The notes beneath the pieces were generated by a model, which was not told the DNA's origin, did not search any database, and saw nothing but the letters and a program-made list of their open reading frames with translations. A stretch of 64,000 bases of DNA, taken from assembly GCF_954871325.1 (NCBI RefSeq), contig NC_088776.1, positions 22,802,508 through 22,866,507 of the forward strand, in the 5' to 3' direction. The number at the start of each line of letters is the position of its first letter. The first letter of the stretch is position 1. Source of the stretch: Gordionus sp. m RMFG-2023. Lineage: Eukaryota; Nematomorpha; Gordioida; Chordodea; Parachordodidae. Shown here one piece after another: positions 51,601 through 60,791 of the stretch. Both the position numbers and the translations under genes were made by a program.

Positions 51601-54600
51601 ATATAATATTTTATTTACCCCTCCCCCCCCTCTTACATTTAAAATTGTTTGTTTTTGAATGTATAATTTGAACCCAACACAATTTGCACCAAAAGTGTAG
51701 AGGTGAGCTATTAATGAAGAGTCGGCATTTTTATTAAATTGAATTTTCTTATACTTCCGCTCAATTCAAATTAATAATATATATTTTTTTAAAGCATTTA
51801 AAAGCTACTTCTAATAAGCAGAAAATATCTATCCAAGTTTCCAACACCAAAAAAATGTATTGGGAACACGAAATATTCGCACAAAAAATCAAATCAGCCT
51901 TTACTGTCTCATCTCACTTGAGCACTAGTAGCAATTCGCAAGAAAGCAGTAAAAGGGATACTATTTTAGATTCTGAGTATAATTTTTAATAATACTTATT
52001 TTTCAATCATATTAAAATAAAAAGGAAAGAAATAAGAGAAATAAAAACAAATTGACATAAAGAGCGAAAAAGAAAGAAATAGAGAAAAAGGAAAGCTCGA
52101 ACAAAGGAACGAAATTTATAAATAATTATATGCGACTTTATTATTTATATTCTATTTTCTTTCATCTCTTTTATTTTCATTTCTTACTTAAGTTAAAATT
52201 TAATAGTTCTTCATGATATTTTTAACGAATAATTTTATCTTTTAAAGCTGTACAAGCATTATACCTGCTATAACATTAAATACTCGTATATTGGCGGAGG
52301 CCTTATTAAGATTTCTATATTTCCCGGATGAGGATCCTAAAAATCTGTCCGAGAATATTCTTCAAAATCGAACCCTGTTGGGCTCTCATTTTGTAAGTTA
52401 TTGTAACATAATTATATTATAATTTTTATATGATTTATTTCTTATTAACATTTTGTAAAGCTGCATACCAGTACTATTCCGATATTTAAATTGCTTTATA
52501 AATTTTTATGTGAATTCAAATCCTATCCTTATCTTGCTTATTTTTTATAGACAAGATAAGTTGAATATCATAATTTTAATCAAAATTTATTTTTTTATAT
52601 AGCATAGAAATTGTTTTTAATAATATTTTATAAATTTTGATTTTTTATATTTTACGATAAATTGTATTTTATAATAATTATTCACTATTTAAAAAAATGA
52701 ATGTTCATCATTCTGGCATTCCATTTAAAATCGATCAGGTTTAATAGACCGTTGTGAAGATCTATGCAATTTAATTTTTTAAGCTCTAACTTAATTAGTT
52801 CCGGAGATATGGCGTGTCCAAGCTAAAAAAAAAGGCTTCCTAATTTGGAAAAACCGATATAAATAAAGATTACTCAAAAATATGATAACTAAAAAATAAT
52901 GGTTTTCCCAACCTAATTTTTTTAATATAAATTTATATTTATTTAATAAACAAATATTTAGAAAATTTTAACCCAGCAAATTAAAAGATTTATACCTTTT
53001 CCTGAAATGAAAAACACTTGCTATTTTTTTTGGAAATAATAATTAAAATTATATTTAAAAAAAGGATTCGAGGACTATTTAAAGATACCAAATATAGGTC
53101 TCAAAAATTTAGATTTTTTGGGTATTTAAATTAGGAAGGACTATTTTTTAACTTGAACCCACCATATCTCCGGAACTAATTAAGTTAGAGGCTAAAAAAT
53201 TAAATTACATATATGCTCTGATACAGGGTTGCCAGGTAAAATATATTGACTATGGTAGATTTTACTATAAAAAGATTGGGTTTGGGAGCGAATAACGAAT
53301 TTCTAGATACTAATTATAGATTTATTTTTTAAAAATATAAGTGGGGGAGGGATTTTTTAAAATTATAATTGTTTTATTATTTTAAAATTTATAGAAATTT
53401 GATAATATGGTATGACCGCTCTTTATATAAAATCCCATCCTTTTATTGGTTAACATATAAAACAAGAAATTTAAAAACAGGGGTTTCAATAAAAAGGGGT
53501 AATTGAATTTTTTGATTTGAAATTTCTTTCTAGGACATAATACAATATATTTTTATATGAAATTTTTCAAAAACATGATTTTTGAAGAAAATTTAAAATT
53601 GTGGGAGTTTGATACATTTCGGAAATTGAAAAATGTGGTAAAATTATGGTGGTTAAGTTGATTGTGGTAGATTTCGACTTTTAAATAAAATTGTGGTAGT
53701 TACTAGTCAATGTGGTGGGCCTGGTAAACTCATGCAAAATTTTATTCGTTTTGAAAGAGGTCCACGAATATGGAAAAAAGTTTAAGTGTATATAATTGAT
53801 GTGCAAAATTGAGTTTTTGCATTAAAACATTTGAAATTTTACGGATAAATTTTTATAGATAAAAGTATTGAAATGAAATCATTTATGGAAAATTTTAAAT
53901 CCCAAGTATAACACCATGAATGTCTGGTCACCAAATTAACAAAAAAATCTATATTTTCGATGCAAAAAATCGAATTCTGCATTTAATTTTATTTCTACAA
54001 TGAATTCTAAAATTTATGAAAAACCAATTATATTAGGTGTCAAAAAATATATTTTGAACAGCATATTGGTATGAATATCAAAATAGTTATATTTAATTTA
54101 ATATATAAAATTTTCGATTTTTTTAAAATAAAAATGAAAATGTAAGACTCGAGATTGGCAAATGAGATCCAAAACTTTCTGCCTTCTATGAGCAAAGTCT
54201 CCAGACTTACATATATTTGGTAAAATCTTAATCGGGCCATTTTTAAAAATCGACCCAATTCGGGCTTTTAACAACACTACTAGAGGCTCTATATATTCTG
54301 GCAATAAAATTCTACGATATGGACTGTTTATATCCCTTGAAAATTCTTTTTATCTTTTGTAAAAAAATTTCCATAACTCATATGCCATCTTAAAAATTTA
54401 TGATAAAAAATGATAGATCCTTACTTAAAGTATATAATTAAATGGGCGAGTTCTTATTTATAAAAAAAGATTTGAAACGTTCAATTTTTATAAAATTAAA
54501 AAAATATAAAATCTTTTGAAATATTAAATAATGTATAACAAAAAATAAATAAAAATATTGGATCGGGTTTTTATATCGGACCCGATCCTATATTTTTTTT

Positions 54601-57600
54601 AAAATGCGAAATATCAGCCTCGATATTTTATATATCGGCGCAATCTAATAAACAATATTTCTAGAAGATTAATTGTATCAAACTATTGGATTAGAAGTTT
54701 CGCTAAGACATTTAATCAGGGATTCACATAACTATAGTAAAAAATAATAATTTCTATATTTGAATAATATCGAGCCGGGCTAGCAAATAGCTTTTGGATC
54801 TGGACAAATAAAAATTCCTTGGAAATCGGACCGGGCTTGAAAATCAGGCCTGATTTGAGCTGATTAAACGGCTAACTCAATATATTTTTCCTGAAAAATA
54901 TTGCCTAATCGAGATTTCGATAATAGATGCCAAAATCTTTGCGTCATTTATGCGTAAAATCTTCGCGTCATTTATGCGTAAAATCTTCAAACTTCCATAA
55001 TATTTTTCTGAACAAAATATTGAGTTAGCCGCTTTTAAAAATGGGCTCAAATTGAGCTGTTCACTACTACTTGCAAGTTCAATTTTTTTTACCCGAGCTC
55101 ATTAAAATTTGTATCTATTTTTTATTCCGATTCGAAATTTTTATTTACGGGCTCGATTTATGCCCGACCCCGAAATTTTAATTTAAATATAAATTACTAA
55201 TTGCTTTGACCTAATCTCAAAGAATTATCATTTTATTTTAGTAAATAGGAAAATATTATTTTCAATTTTTTTAGGCCCGTGCTTTACTCTGGGTTCACTT
55301 GCAGGGCTTTGTTTACAGTTAGTATGTGAAATCAATTAAATAAAACATAAAACCCTACTAATCCAGCTTAAAGATTAATCTTAATTAAAAAAATTTTTAA
55401 GAATATAGACGAAGATCATATATTAGGCTTAATGGATACCTTTTCTAAATTCCCGCGTTCCCAACATTTACTCACGAAAGAATCTCACATATTATCCAGC
55501 ATCGTTAACCATTTTTCAGATATAATGAAAGACATTAGGATTATTCCTTTCAAAGCTGATAAAAGGTAATTGTATAATTTATGTAAATTAAAATAAATAT
55601 TGCCGAATGATTATTATCACTGTAAAGAGCGCCAAAAATCCTGCTCACAAATATTTTTTTAATAGCCGGCTCAATTCAAGTGAAAATATCACGATCTATT
55701 AAAACTTTCAAAATATGAATATTTTTTAAATACAAAAAAATCTTTCGGAAGCGGAATCTATAAAAACCGTTTCACATTGCAGAAAATAAAAATCAAGATA
55801 TTATTCTATTTATATAAATATATGATATGATTTGGACAATATTTAATTAACAAAAAGTTAAGTATATGGGAGATATTTTCAAATATTTAAAAAATAATGA
55901 TAAAGATTGTAATTAAAAATCTAATAAAATAGGTTTCTAAAATATTATTTTTAAATTTTACTCCATCGATTATTAAAATTTTTCAAATATTTAAAAAAAA
56001 AATTCATCAAGGTTTGATTATTTTCTAAAGCAATTTTCAGACAGCGTTATTTCAAAGAGGGTTCTGAGGCATGTTTCTAGTAATTAGGATAATTTGTCAA
56101 ATTAATTTTTTAAAATAATGTATCAAAAAAATTATTTATTTGGAAATAAAAAAATTGCTGAAAACATGCCTCAACATCTTTGAAAAAAGGTTTTGTCTGA
56201 AAATAACCGTACATTTATTTTAAATTAAATTAAAGCTTTCTAAATTATCTAAGTTTTGTTATAACATTATGTCATTAATTCTGGCAAGATAATAGTTTAC
56301 AAGTTAATAAGCTTTAAATTATTATTAAAATTTATGCATACATAATAATATAGAAAATATAATAATTTTTTAAAAAATACTCACAGAGAGCCAGAATTTG
56401 TGTTTTACGATAACTTTGAAGGTTCTCTCACCTTTTACAAGTAATATAATTTTTTATTAAAACATTTCTTTACAGTTTCCCATTGCTTACACTGTGTGAC
56501 AAATTTCGACTTTATTTTTTGGGAGAAAATAAAATAAACATGTTTCAAGACAATTTTTTAATCATATTCTAAATCCGCTGTTAGTTTTTTCCTAGCACAT
56601 CAGGTTTTTTATTTATTTTAGGTTAAAGTGGCCAAAAAGGTCATTTTTACTTTTTGAAGGTTTATAACTTATGATCCCTACAACTAAAAAAATATCTTAA
56701 TTTTTGCAGCAAACCTTCCTTATTATTATTATACATTTTTTTAATAAAATCCTTACTCAATTTTTAAACAACCTATATTTTTTAAATTTACCTTTATTTA
56801 TAAAATCTTTTTTAATATAGCTTACATTTAATATATTTATTTATTGTGGCTTTCGTTCTCTTCGCTACACTGCACACGTTACGATTCCCAAAAAATTTAT
56901 TTTAAATGAAATAGTTATATTTCTCATATTTAAATAAATATATTATGCTAAGCTAACCTATCTCATATTTTACTTTTAATAAACCTTTTATCGGTCAGTT
57001 GTCCCACCCCTCCTTCATTATTATATAGGATTTAACTTGTAATATACAATAAATTTATTGAATTTAAAACAAATTAAACAATAACATAAAATTTATCGAA
57101 TTTAAAAACATTTAATGGTAAATCTAAAATTTCCGCCAATATGAAGTTGATGATTTATCTTCAAAAAAGATACTCCAGCAGTAGTCCGCCAACATATTAT
57201 ACAATTCTTGCCGTGATAAAACTTTTCGAGATTTTCTATTTGTTGATAGAACCGCTCCCCCATTTCTTCTGACACAGCACCTAAGTTTTCAGGGAAAAAA
57301 TCTTTATGGGAATGAAGAAAATGGATTTTGAGGGACTCGGCATCCCATTTCCTTATAATTTGTTAATAGGTCATCAATTTTCTCACAATAGTCGGCTGAT
57401 TTATGATTGCGAAGGAACGATCTGCATATCCATTTAAAAGATTCCCATGCTTTTAATTCAATGAGTAACAATTCATCTTCGTCCTTCATGAGTTTTCTTA
57501 TTTGGGGGCCCACTAAAATCCCCTCTTTTATTTTTGCTTGGGAAAGCTTGGGGAAAAAATTTATAAGGTATATCGTGGGGCCCTCGGACAATTTTTTGAT

Positions 57601-60600
57601 AAAATTTTTGATTAGTCTTAATTTTATGTGCAACGGAGGCAACAAAATCTTATTTTTAGAAACAAGCGGGATATTTACGCGATTTTTTTCAATAACGTTG
57701 GGACGATCCTCCCATTCAGATGCTGTATAATGTTTTAGAGTTTCTCTGGAATTCCAGAGACAAAGAAAACACGAATGCTTGGTGTAGCCTAACTGAAGGC
57801 CCGTCAGGATTGCGATCATTTTGAGATCGCAGCATATCTTAAATTCGTAAATGGAATAATTTATTTTTGACAATAAATATTTCATATTTTCATATGATTC
57901 ATTTAACTGGTTGGAATAGGCGATGGGAATTGATGGCTTAGAATTTCCGTTATGAAGCAAAACTGCTTTCAAGCTGTTTTTGCATGGATGAACAAGCGCC
58001 ATTCATCGGGCACCAATTCAATATTAAGTTGTAAAAAAAGTTGACCTAGATTGTTGGAATGGTATAAAAAATTTTCGTAAGAGAATAAATTTTTAAACGA
58101 TGCTCCACGGAATCGGTATGAAGTTCGAACTCCATATTTTAAAATTTTAAAATCATTAAGCCTTGAGGCTAAAAATTCGGACTTTCTTTTTGAAAGTTGT
58201 AAATTTCTGGTTATGTTATTTAGTTGCTCTTGTGACATAAATGGCGAATCCAAGATCAATATTGTCATTGTCCTGGCAACGTAATTTTTCCAGCTGCGAA
58301 CTATTAAAAAAAGGAACTGTTGTATGCATATTATATTTTACCGGATAAACAACCGACGAAATTTCAGGATAACGAATTTTTTTCTTATTTTTTTTGTTAA
58401 ACTCAAATGTACTAATCGAGCAAAAATAACAATCCCGCAAATGATTTCTTGCCACGTGCCAAAATGCAGGTTTCGAATAAGGCAAATATGACCGTTTTCC
58501 ATTTACCCATGAATTAAAAGAAGGGGCAAATGGTTTATCCAAATCGCAGAGTGGAATATTGTAATAAATTTCATAAATCCTTTGAATGATTGGAGAAATT
58601 GGAATTTGCGGGCAATATATAGCCCGCACAGATGTAACAAAATTTAGAGACACACTTTAAACAAGGGGACCTCGGCATTAATTTTTTGTAGAATATTATA
58701 TAAGGAGGGAATTTGAATAATATTTAAAACCCAATTTAAAAAAAAAATTAATGAAAGAAATTAAATGTTTATGAAAAATTAAGCGCGAAAAAAAATAATT
58801 CTTCTCCTTTCTTCCTACTCGTTATTTGGCATTATTATTTATTGCCCATACTACGGGTTCAAGGATCTCCATTGGAAAATCATATATTTTGATATAAATT
58901 GATTAAAAAAACAAATATATACCTCTAAAAAAGATAAATAATAATAAAATTTGCAATTATTGTATTTTAAATGAATTTTGCTTCAAAAATGCTCAATTCA
59001 AAAAGAGTATAAATTAATAAAGTGGGTACAGATATCTGATTTTAGTATAAATTGATCATAAATGCATAAAATATTACTAAATACAACTAAAAAAGATAAA
59101 TATTACCTTAATATACTTTAAAAATGCTTTATGCAGAGAAAATTCAATAAAAGTGTAAAAATTAAAAAGTTCGAAAATATTTGTACCGACTTTTTTAATT
59201 TATAGATTTTGGTTGAATTTTCATGGCATAGAGTACTTTTGAAACATATTTAGAATTAACGGTAATATTTTTAGAACTTGACGTGTAGGGAAAATTTGGA
59301 AACGGATTCGAACTCAGTGTCAAATTCTGCACCAAAACTTGTTTTTATTTTCTTCTCCCATTTTTCTTGTCACACAGTGTTATTAGAGGTGTACATTTCT
59401 TAGAGAATAATTTAATTTTAATTAATTCCTATAAAATTTTTTATTCATATTTCAAATTATATAGATAAAATATATTGTTTTATTTCTTTTTGTATTCCGA
59501 ACTTGTTTTAAATTTTTATTAAAAATTAGATCTGAAGTTAATAAACTTAAAAAAAATAGTGATATACCGATATTTTAATATAAGATTTAGAGATCTGCAA
59601 AGCCTGTTTCGCTGGCTAAATTAAAAAAGACTTGGCAAGACAATTATTGCATTTTTACATAAACTATCAGGCAAGGTCTTGCAATGACTTTTCGTTAACT
59701 TTTAATAGGTTAGCCTGTGCAATAAAATCTCCATATATTTTTTTCCAATTTCAAGCTAATTTGATTAATTTTATTAGAAATAAATTATAATATGCTTATT
59801 TCTTTGTATTTTAAGAGCTACCTAACTTAAATACTAAATCTATAATAAAATAAAATAGTAATTCACAAAAAACTGCACAATACATATATCGAACACAATT
59901 GATTATTAAGCCTTGTAGAGGAGGAGAGATATAAGAACCTTAAATGATATTGTGAAAAAATTAGATAGTTATTAAAAATAAGATGGGCAGAAAATTTGTA
60001 TAAAAAAATAACGTGCCAGGATCGATTTTTCGTAAAACTATAACGGGTTGGGCTTGACTTTTTGTAAAATTCTTATGGGCCAGGCCAGGCAAATTTAAAT
60101 ATAATTATAACAAGTTGGCCTAGGGTGGGCAAATTTTCAAAAAAATGGTGGGACAGGCAACTTGTGCAAATAACGGGCCAAATCTCGTTGATCTTTGCAG
60201 ACCTCTAATAGGATTGGCCTCAATCATTGATATTTTTTAAAAATTGGTTATTGGCCTATCATTATAAATTGATTGAATTAAATAATGGCGTTTTAGGAAA
60301 TTTATTTATTTTTGTCAAGATATTTTCACCATTTCTATTTCTTTAAAATAAATCTTAGACATAGTTTTTTTTAATTATATAGATCTAAACCAGCCATATT
60401 CGATTTATATATTGCAATTTTGATCGGGTTGTATTTGGGATTGGTGCATCTATTTTTAATGGTAAATTTAATATTATATAAATATTTAATTCCACTGATA
60501 ATCTTATAAAACAATACTTATTGAAAATACTATACATATATTTTTAGCTATAATTAACTCACAAACTAAAATTCATATATTTAAAAAAAATCTTAGTACT

Positions 60601-60791
60601 TCGACACCATATCAAATATATGGATAAAAATAACACAGAATTCTATGAGTTACTACAATGGTTTCAGCAACATTAATAATAACTCTTCACAAAAATACGT
60701 TGGCAGCAAGCAACATAATGAAAATAATAGCAATTTAAGCCAAAATGGTAACTATTACCTTTATAAAAGAAATGCCGATCTTAATAACTAA
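30651..60791 (+). CDS. NCLN: Nicalin (BOS complex subunit), 14 exons over 30 kb
   Basis: ER membrane protein that, with NOMO and TMEM147, forms the BOS complex of the multipass translocon. Exons: 30651-30822, 30869-31053, 31103-31244, 31284-31420, 31462-31542, 31662-31765, 48615-48703, 50424-50557, 51795-51976, 52248-52392, 55402-55565, 56387-56440, 60383-60461, 60597-60791. All phases agree; total 1863 bp, 620 residues (human 563). Markers: hydrophobic residues 15-33, FRIQQFDLQGISYG, the M28-like VTHYDTFGLSP and CDSNGSGLAAFLEIARI (residues 229-260), VIFLLTSGGKFTFLGAKKW, DIAFILCLDSIGSGK, YWEHEIFAQKIKSAFTVSSH, LNTRILAEALLRFLY, EPEFVFYD, then one membrane segment (about 534-558) and a 60-residue Asn/Ser-rich tail. 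Nicalins keep the peptidase fold without activity. Intron 6 is 16.8 kb; introns 7, 8, 10 and 12 also hold transposons. No stops found. Confidence 0.93.
32613..35919 (-). mobile_element. Nearly complete hAT transposon with BED-finger transposase
   Basis: Begins TAGTGATGTT and ends AACATCACTA, a perfect 10-bp inverted repeat, with the identical 8-bp duplication AAAAAATC on both sides. Inside each end is a cluster of the palindrome TAACTAGTTA and its half AGTTAC (about 32625-32760 and 35785-35905), likely transposase binding sites. It carries a spliced transposase on the minus strand. The perfect duplication and largely open gene make it one of the youngest insertions here. Confidence 0.92.
32962..35218 (-). 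CDS. hAT transposase (BED finger, RNase H core, dimerisation domain)
   Basis: The start at 35218 opens an acidic leader, then a BED finger (CLLCLPYKKYIAASK ... LWKHISRKHP) split by an intron with a GTAAGT donor at 34981. The core follows: YVCTTADCWTAFNR with the first catalytic Asp near 34510, ICTITDNASNFSKAF with the second near 34240, CHTLNLVATQ, and VITRWGSFYKSLA. The C-terminal exon (to 32962) has TSSAPVERLFSLGKLIFG with the third acidic residue and ends LLLKANKHL. At least four introns interrupt it. One apparent single-base shift lies in an A run near 34815, between the finger and the core; otherwise the frames are open. Possibly still active or recently so. Confidence 0.8.
35977..36486. 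mobile_element. hAT-type MITE, CAGGGA..AGAACC ends
   Basis: The left end CAGGGACAAGAACCTT and right end GGGTTCTCCTCCCTG form an inverted repeat of 14 bases with two mismatches, and the 8-bp duplication CTATAATT is identical on both sides. Subterminal GGTTCAGGTTTGGGTTC and GGTTTGGGTTGGGTTC words are inverted copies of each other. It is 510 bp, noncoding, and sits in the right part of the GATATCGG-ended element. Confidence 0.88.
36947..39503 (-). mobile_element. hAT element with GGGTCGGG-rich ends, internally deleted
   Basis: Begins TAGAGAACTGCA and ends TGCAGTTCTCTA, a perfect 12-bp inverted repeat, between identical 8-bp duplications GGGGTGGG. Subterminal words CCCGACCCGAGCCCG and their complement CGGGTCGGGTTTCGGGTCGG mark both ends. 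The terminal TAGAGnnCTGCA matches the GGGCC-rich MITEs at 1.9, 21.2 and 59.6 kb, so elements like this one probably supplied their transposase. Inside are the two ends of a hAT transposase gene on the minus strand and a stray MITE-like terminus near 38551 (CAGAGTTGGGCAGTACT). Confidence 0.92.
37395..38465 (-). pseudogene. Ac/Hermes-like hAT transposase lacking its centre
   Basis: From 38465 the protein opens with a leader and a BED-type finger (WKKFSFIYDENKEKLNYVIC ... QLKRHKC, an intron falling between the Cys pair and the His), then KSCTKLKKECTKV and SFDTIHGEGFVD. After about 37800 the reading jumps to the dimerisation part: WWKTNHYEFSNLSILALKFL, then PASSASSERAFSAAGRAFEE and RRTRLKPDQLDA near 37450-37590. 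Most of the RNase H core with the second catalytic Asp is absent, so this copy cannot code for active transposase. The C-terminal signature is of the Ac/Hermes type, unlike the 32.6-kb element. Confidence 0.75.
39710..40830. mobile_element. 1.1-kb internally deleted relative of the TTF-hAT family
   Basis: Starts CAGGCCCAAAGCCAGGA and ends TCCTGACATCAAGCCTG. The flanks TACATCAG and TATATCAG are an 8-bp duplication with one mismatch. Subterminal words TTTTTGGTCCCCAAAAATGG and TTTTTTCAGCCCC match those of the hAT at 16.9 kb, so it is probably a deletion derivative moved by that transposase. No coding remains. Confidence 0.75.
41279..42754 (-). mobile_element. Internally deleted hAT element with GATACAG-rich ends
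   Basis: The ends CAGAGTTGTTAAAAGATAC and GATATTTTAACAACTCTG pair over 14 bases, and the 8-bp duplication GAATTTTC is identical on each side. Subterminal regions are arrays of TCTAGATACAGATAC-like words. The minus strand keeps only the C-terminal third of a hAT transposase (about 42115-41654): MLHPFFKLDWTWLQM, then PSSAPVERLFSIAKNVFTDK and LLLKSNNYL. It is close in sequence to the C-terminus of the 32.6-kb transposase. The N-terminal finger and catalytic Asp regions are gone. Confidence 0.88.
43461..45287 (-). mobile_element. hAT element with GGGCGGG-rich ends, holding a LINE insertion
   Basis: The left end is TAGAGGTCAGTAATGGGCGG and the right end CCTGTTACAGACTTCTA; the flanks GTTTGGAT and GTTTGGGT are an 8-bp duplication with one mismatch. 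Words like GCCCGCCCAT repeat inside both ends. On the minus strand around 44095-43940 a hAT dimerisation motif reads LGFPATNATSDRGFNIAGRF and LEQRRTCLNP; nothing else of the transposase remains. A truncated LINE lies inside. Confidence 0.78.
44193..44700 (+). mobile_element. 5'-truncated LINE copy
   Basis: The plus frame reads KYSEISEDHIIIPIISTTFS, then ALSFFKDLESHIHKPTGDPR and LAIAILKANYQSFNGCLL, which I recognise as the C-terminal tail of non-LTR reverse-transcriptase proteins (the 'TGDPR ... IAIQRGN' tail). The copy ends in an AATAAATAAATAATTAATT tail. The direct repeat AAAAAGAAAG before the start and after the tail is a plausible target duplication. Being cut at its 5' end is normal for LINEs. 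The clade is uncertain. Confidence 0.65.
45603..46999 (+). mobile_element. Internally deleted hAT element with GTAGC-rich ends
   Basis: Ends CAGAGTTGTTAAAGTAGC and TAGCGTTTAACAACTCTG; flanks ATTTCGAT and ATTCCGAT, an 8-bp duplication with one mismatch. The plus strand keeps the transposase start (MSSPMDIQIVESDSDND, 45888 onward), a BED finger (FICLKCKKKYFLKS ... NLKKHLK), one core segment (GITGHWLDSRTLKRRSVALA near 46600) and the C-terminal LLSSACVERLFSKAKLILSD with LLLKYNKLP. Stops and internal deletions separate them. The ends resemble those at 41.3 kb. Confidence 0.85.
47397..47603. mobile_element. Palindromic 0.2-kb MITE, copy 3
   Basis: The left end GTTAAACGGCTCATTTTGAG and the inner GCCGATTTTTAAAAACGGCT are complete. 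The right arm runs GATAGCCGTTTTTAAA and then straight to TTTAACAACAC, so about 19 bases of the arm, the complement of the GGCTC...GAGCC block, are missing. The central words GCAAGCCTTAAGATTTTGCT and TCTCCAGGCTTAAAC are shared with the other copies. Confidence 0.8.
48845..49767. repeat. GATCCGATAT-type element relic in NCLN intron 7
   Basis: Starts near TAGGGGTTTAGATACCAC and GTAAGCCGATCCGATATTCC, and the word GGCTAATCCGATATTAATC appears near 49745. These match the GATATCGG end sequences of the element in intron 6, in what look like both orientations, with AT-rich filler between. Limits are approximate and no duplication was identified. A later MITE inserted at its right side. Confidence 0.4.
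49776..50368 (+). mobile_element. hAT derivative with AACCGTTATAA-rich ends
   Basis: Begins CAGAGACCCGGAGTGAACCG and ends GGTTCGGGTCCCTA; the 8-bp duplication TTTCTGAC is identical on both sides. Subterminal AACCGTTATAAA words repeat at each end. On the plus strand near 49975-50115 a hAT dimerisation motif remains (MVPATQVSVESAFSGLNLCY, then NPFKSNILLTIYLKM after a stop). That motif is of another hAT branch than the 32.6-kb one. Confidence 0.88.
50665..50690. repeat. C-rich run in NCLN intron 8
   Basis: An uninterrupted run of about 16 C residues followed by ACCC, in otherwise AT-rich DNA. Its length is likely unstable and may be misassembled. Confidence 0.8.
50860..51185. repeat. GGGTC-type MITE relic in NCLN intron 8
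   Basis: Words GATGGGTCAGGCTTGG, GGTTTGGTCTGG, GGTTTGGTTGGGTCAG and CGGATTGGGTC alternate with A/T runs in the manner of the GGGCC-rich MITEs. The ends are too worn to define. Confidence 0.4.
52764..53210. mobile_element. Inverted-repeat MITE in NCLN intron 10
   Basis: About 85 bases at each end pair with few mismatches: TAACTTAATTAGTTCCGGAG then ATATGG at the left, and its complement at 53163-53190; the pairing extends to the TTCCTAATTT words. The centre is AT-rich and noncoding. No clear target duplication was found. A single related arm lies near 22.6 kb. Confidence 0.75.
53224..53735. mobile_element. Probable MITE with GTGGTAG-rich ends
   Basis: The left part CAGGGTTGCCAGGTAAAA and later CTATGGTAGATTTTACT face GGTAGTTACTAGTCAATGTG and GGTGGGCCTGGTAAACTC at the right, an imperfect inverted pair. 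It is noncoding and directly follows the inverted-repeat element. No target duplication could be read. Confidence 0.4.
54160..54290. repeat. Half copy of the palindromic MITE family
   Basis: The central part (ATGAGCAAAGTCTCCAGACT) and the right arm (GGGCCATTTTTAAAAATCG, then CGGGCTTTTAACAACACTAC) are recognisable. A matching left arm is not visible, so this copy is truncated or worn. Confidence 0.5.
54555..54650. repeat. GATATCGG-type relic in NCLN intron 10
   Basis: GGATCGGGTTTTTATATCGG, ACCCGATCCTATATT and CCTCGATATTTTATATATCG are the same words as at the ends of the intron 6 element. This is a short, isolated piece. Confidence 0.4.
54770..55310. repeat. GGGCT-type MITE relic with a palindromic MITE (copy 4) inside
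   Basis: Left words GAGCCGGGCTAGC, GGACCGGGCTTG and right words TTTACGGGCTCGATTTATGC and GGCCCGTGCTTT look like the two ends of a GGGCC-rich MITE. Between them, 54852-55070, lies a palindromic MITE copy (GCTGATTAAACGGCTAACTC ... GAGTTAGCCGCTTTTAAAAA) in which a 24-base unit ending AAAATCTTC is tandemly duplicated near 54950-55000. Confidence 0.55.
56490..59379 (-). mobile_element. Unclassified DNA transposon, CACTGTGTGACAA ends, TTA flanks
   Basis: The left end CACTGTGTGACAA and right end TTGTCACACAGTG are a perfect 13-bp inverted repeat; a few bases further in, GGGAGAAAATAAAATAAA on the left matches the complement of the right end in a second inverted block. TTA lies directly outside both ends, a likely 3-bp duplication. 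The element contains one gene, on the minus strand, of an uncharacterised animal family. CACTG ends and a 2-3 bp duplication are typical of CACTA (CMC) transposons, so it may be a divergent member, but the protein is not one I know from that group. It lies wholly inside NCLN intron 12. Confidence 0.7.
57120..58653 (-). pseudogene. Orphan-family protein, candidate transposase
   Basis: The N-terminal region (58653-58216) has a Cys pattern CYFCS and the KIRYPEISSVVYPV stretch. The middle (58268-57969) contains RTSYRFRGASFKNLF and PDEWRLFI. The main block (58002-57304) has NSLKAVLLHNGNSKPSIPI, CCDLKMIAILTGL, the Cys pair SCFLCLWNSRE, KILLPPLHIKLRLIKNFI and AKIKEGILVGPQIRKLM. The tail to about 57120 has FLHSHKDFFPENLGAVSEEM and GERFYQQIENLEK. 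I recognise this as a family of unnamed multicopy proteins known from arthropods and other animals. Conserved acidic positions (FIxx, CDLK, SEE/GERF) could form an RNase H-like DDE site; that is inference. Three frame changes break it, at the junctions between the segments, so this copy is dead. Confidence 0.7.
59588..60207. mobile_element. GGCCA-rich hAT-type MITE in NCLN intron 12
   Basis: Begins TAGAGATCTGCAAAGCC and ends TTTGCAGACCTCTA, with flanks ATAAGATT and ATAGGATT (8-bp duplication, one mismatch). GC-rich words (GGCAAGGTCTTGC, GGGTTGGGCTTGAC, GGGCCAGGCCAGGC) alternate with AT stretches. It is the longest member of this family here. Confidence 0.8.

Noticed and set aside
56490-56502. 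Transib/RAG-like end (CACTGTG is the complement of the RSS heptamer)
   Set aside because: Transib makes 5-bp GC-rich duplications and has a different protein; here TTA flanks and an unrelated gene are seen.
57407-57730. 107-codon plus-strand frame
   Set aside because: Antisense to the better supported orphan-family gene.
60597-60791. Separate small gene starting MSYYNGFSNINNN
   Set aside because: The same frame joins NCLN exon 13 in phase through a canonical GT-AG intron, so it is better explained as the last nicalin exon.
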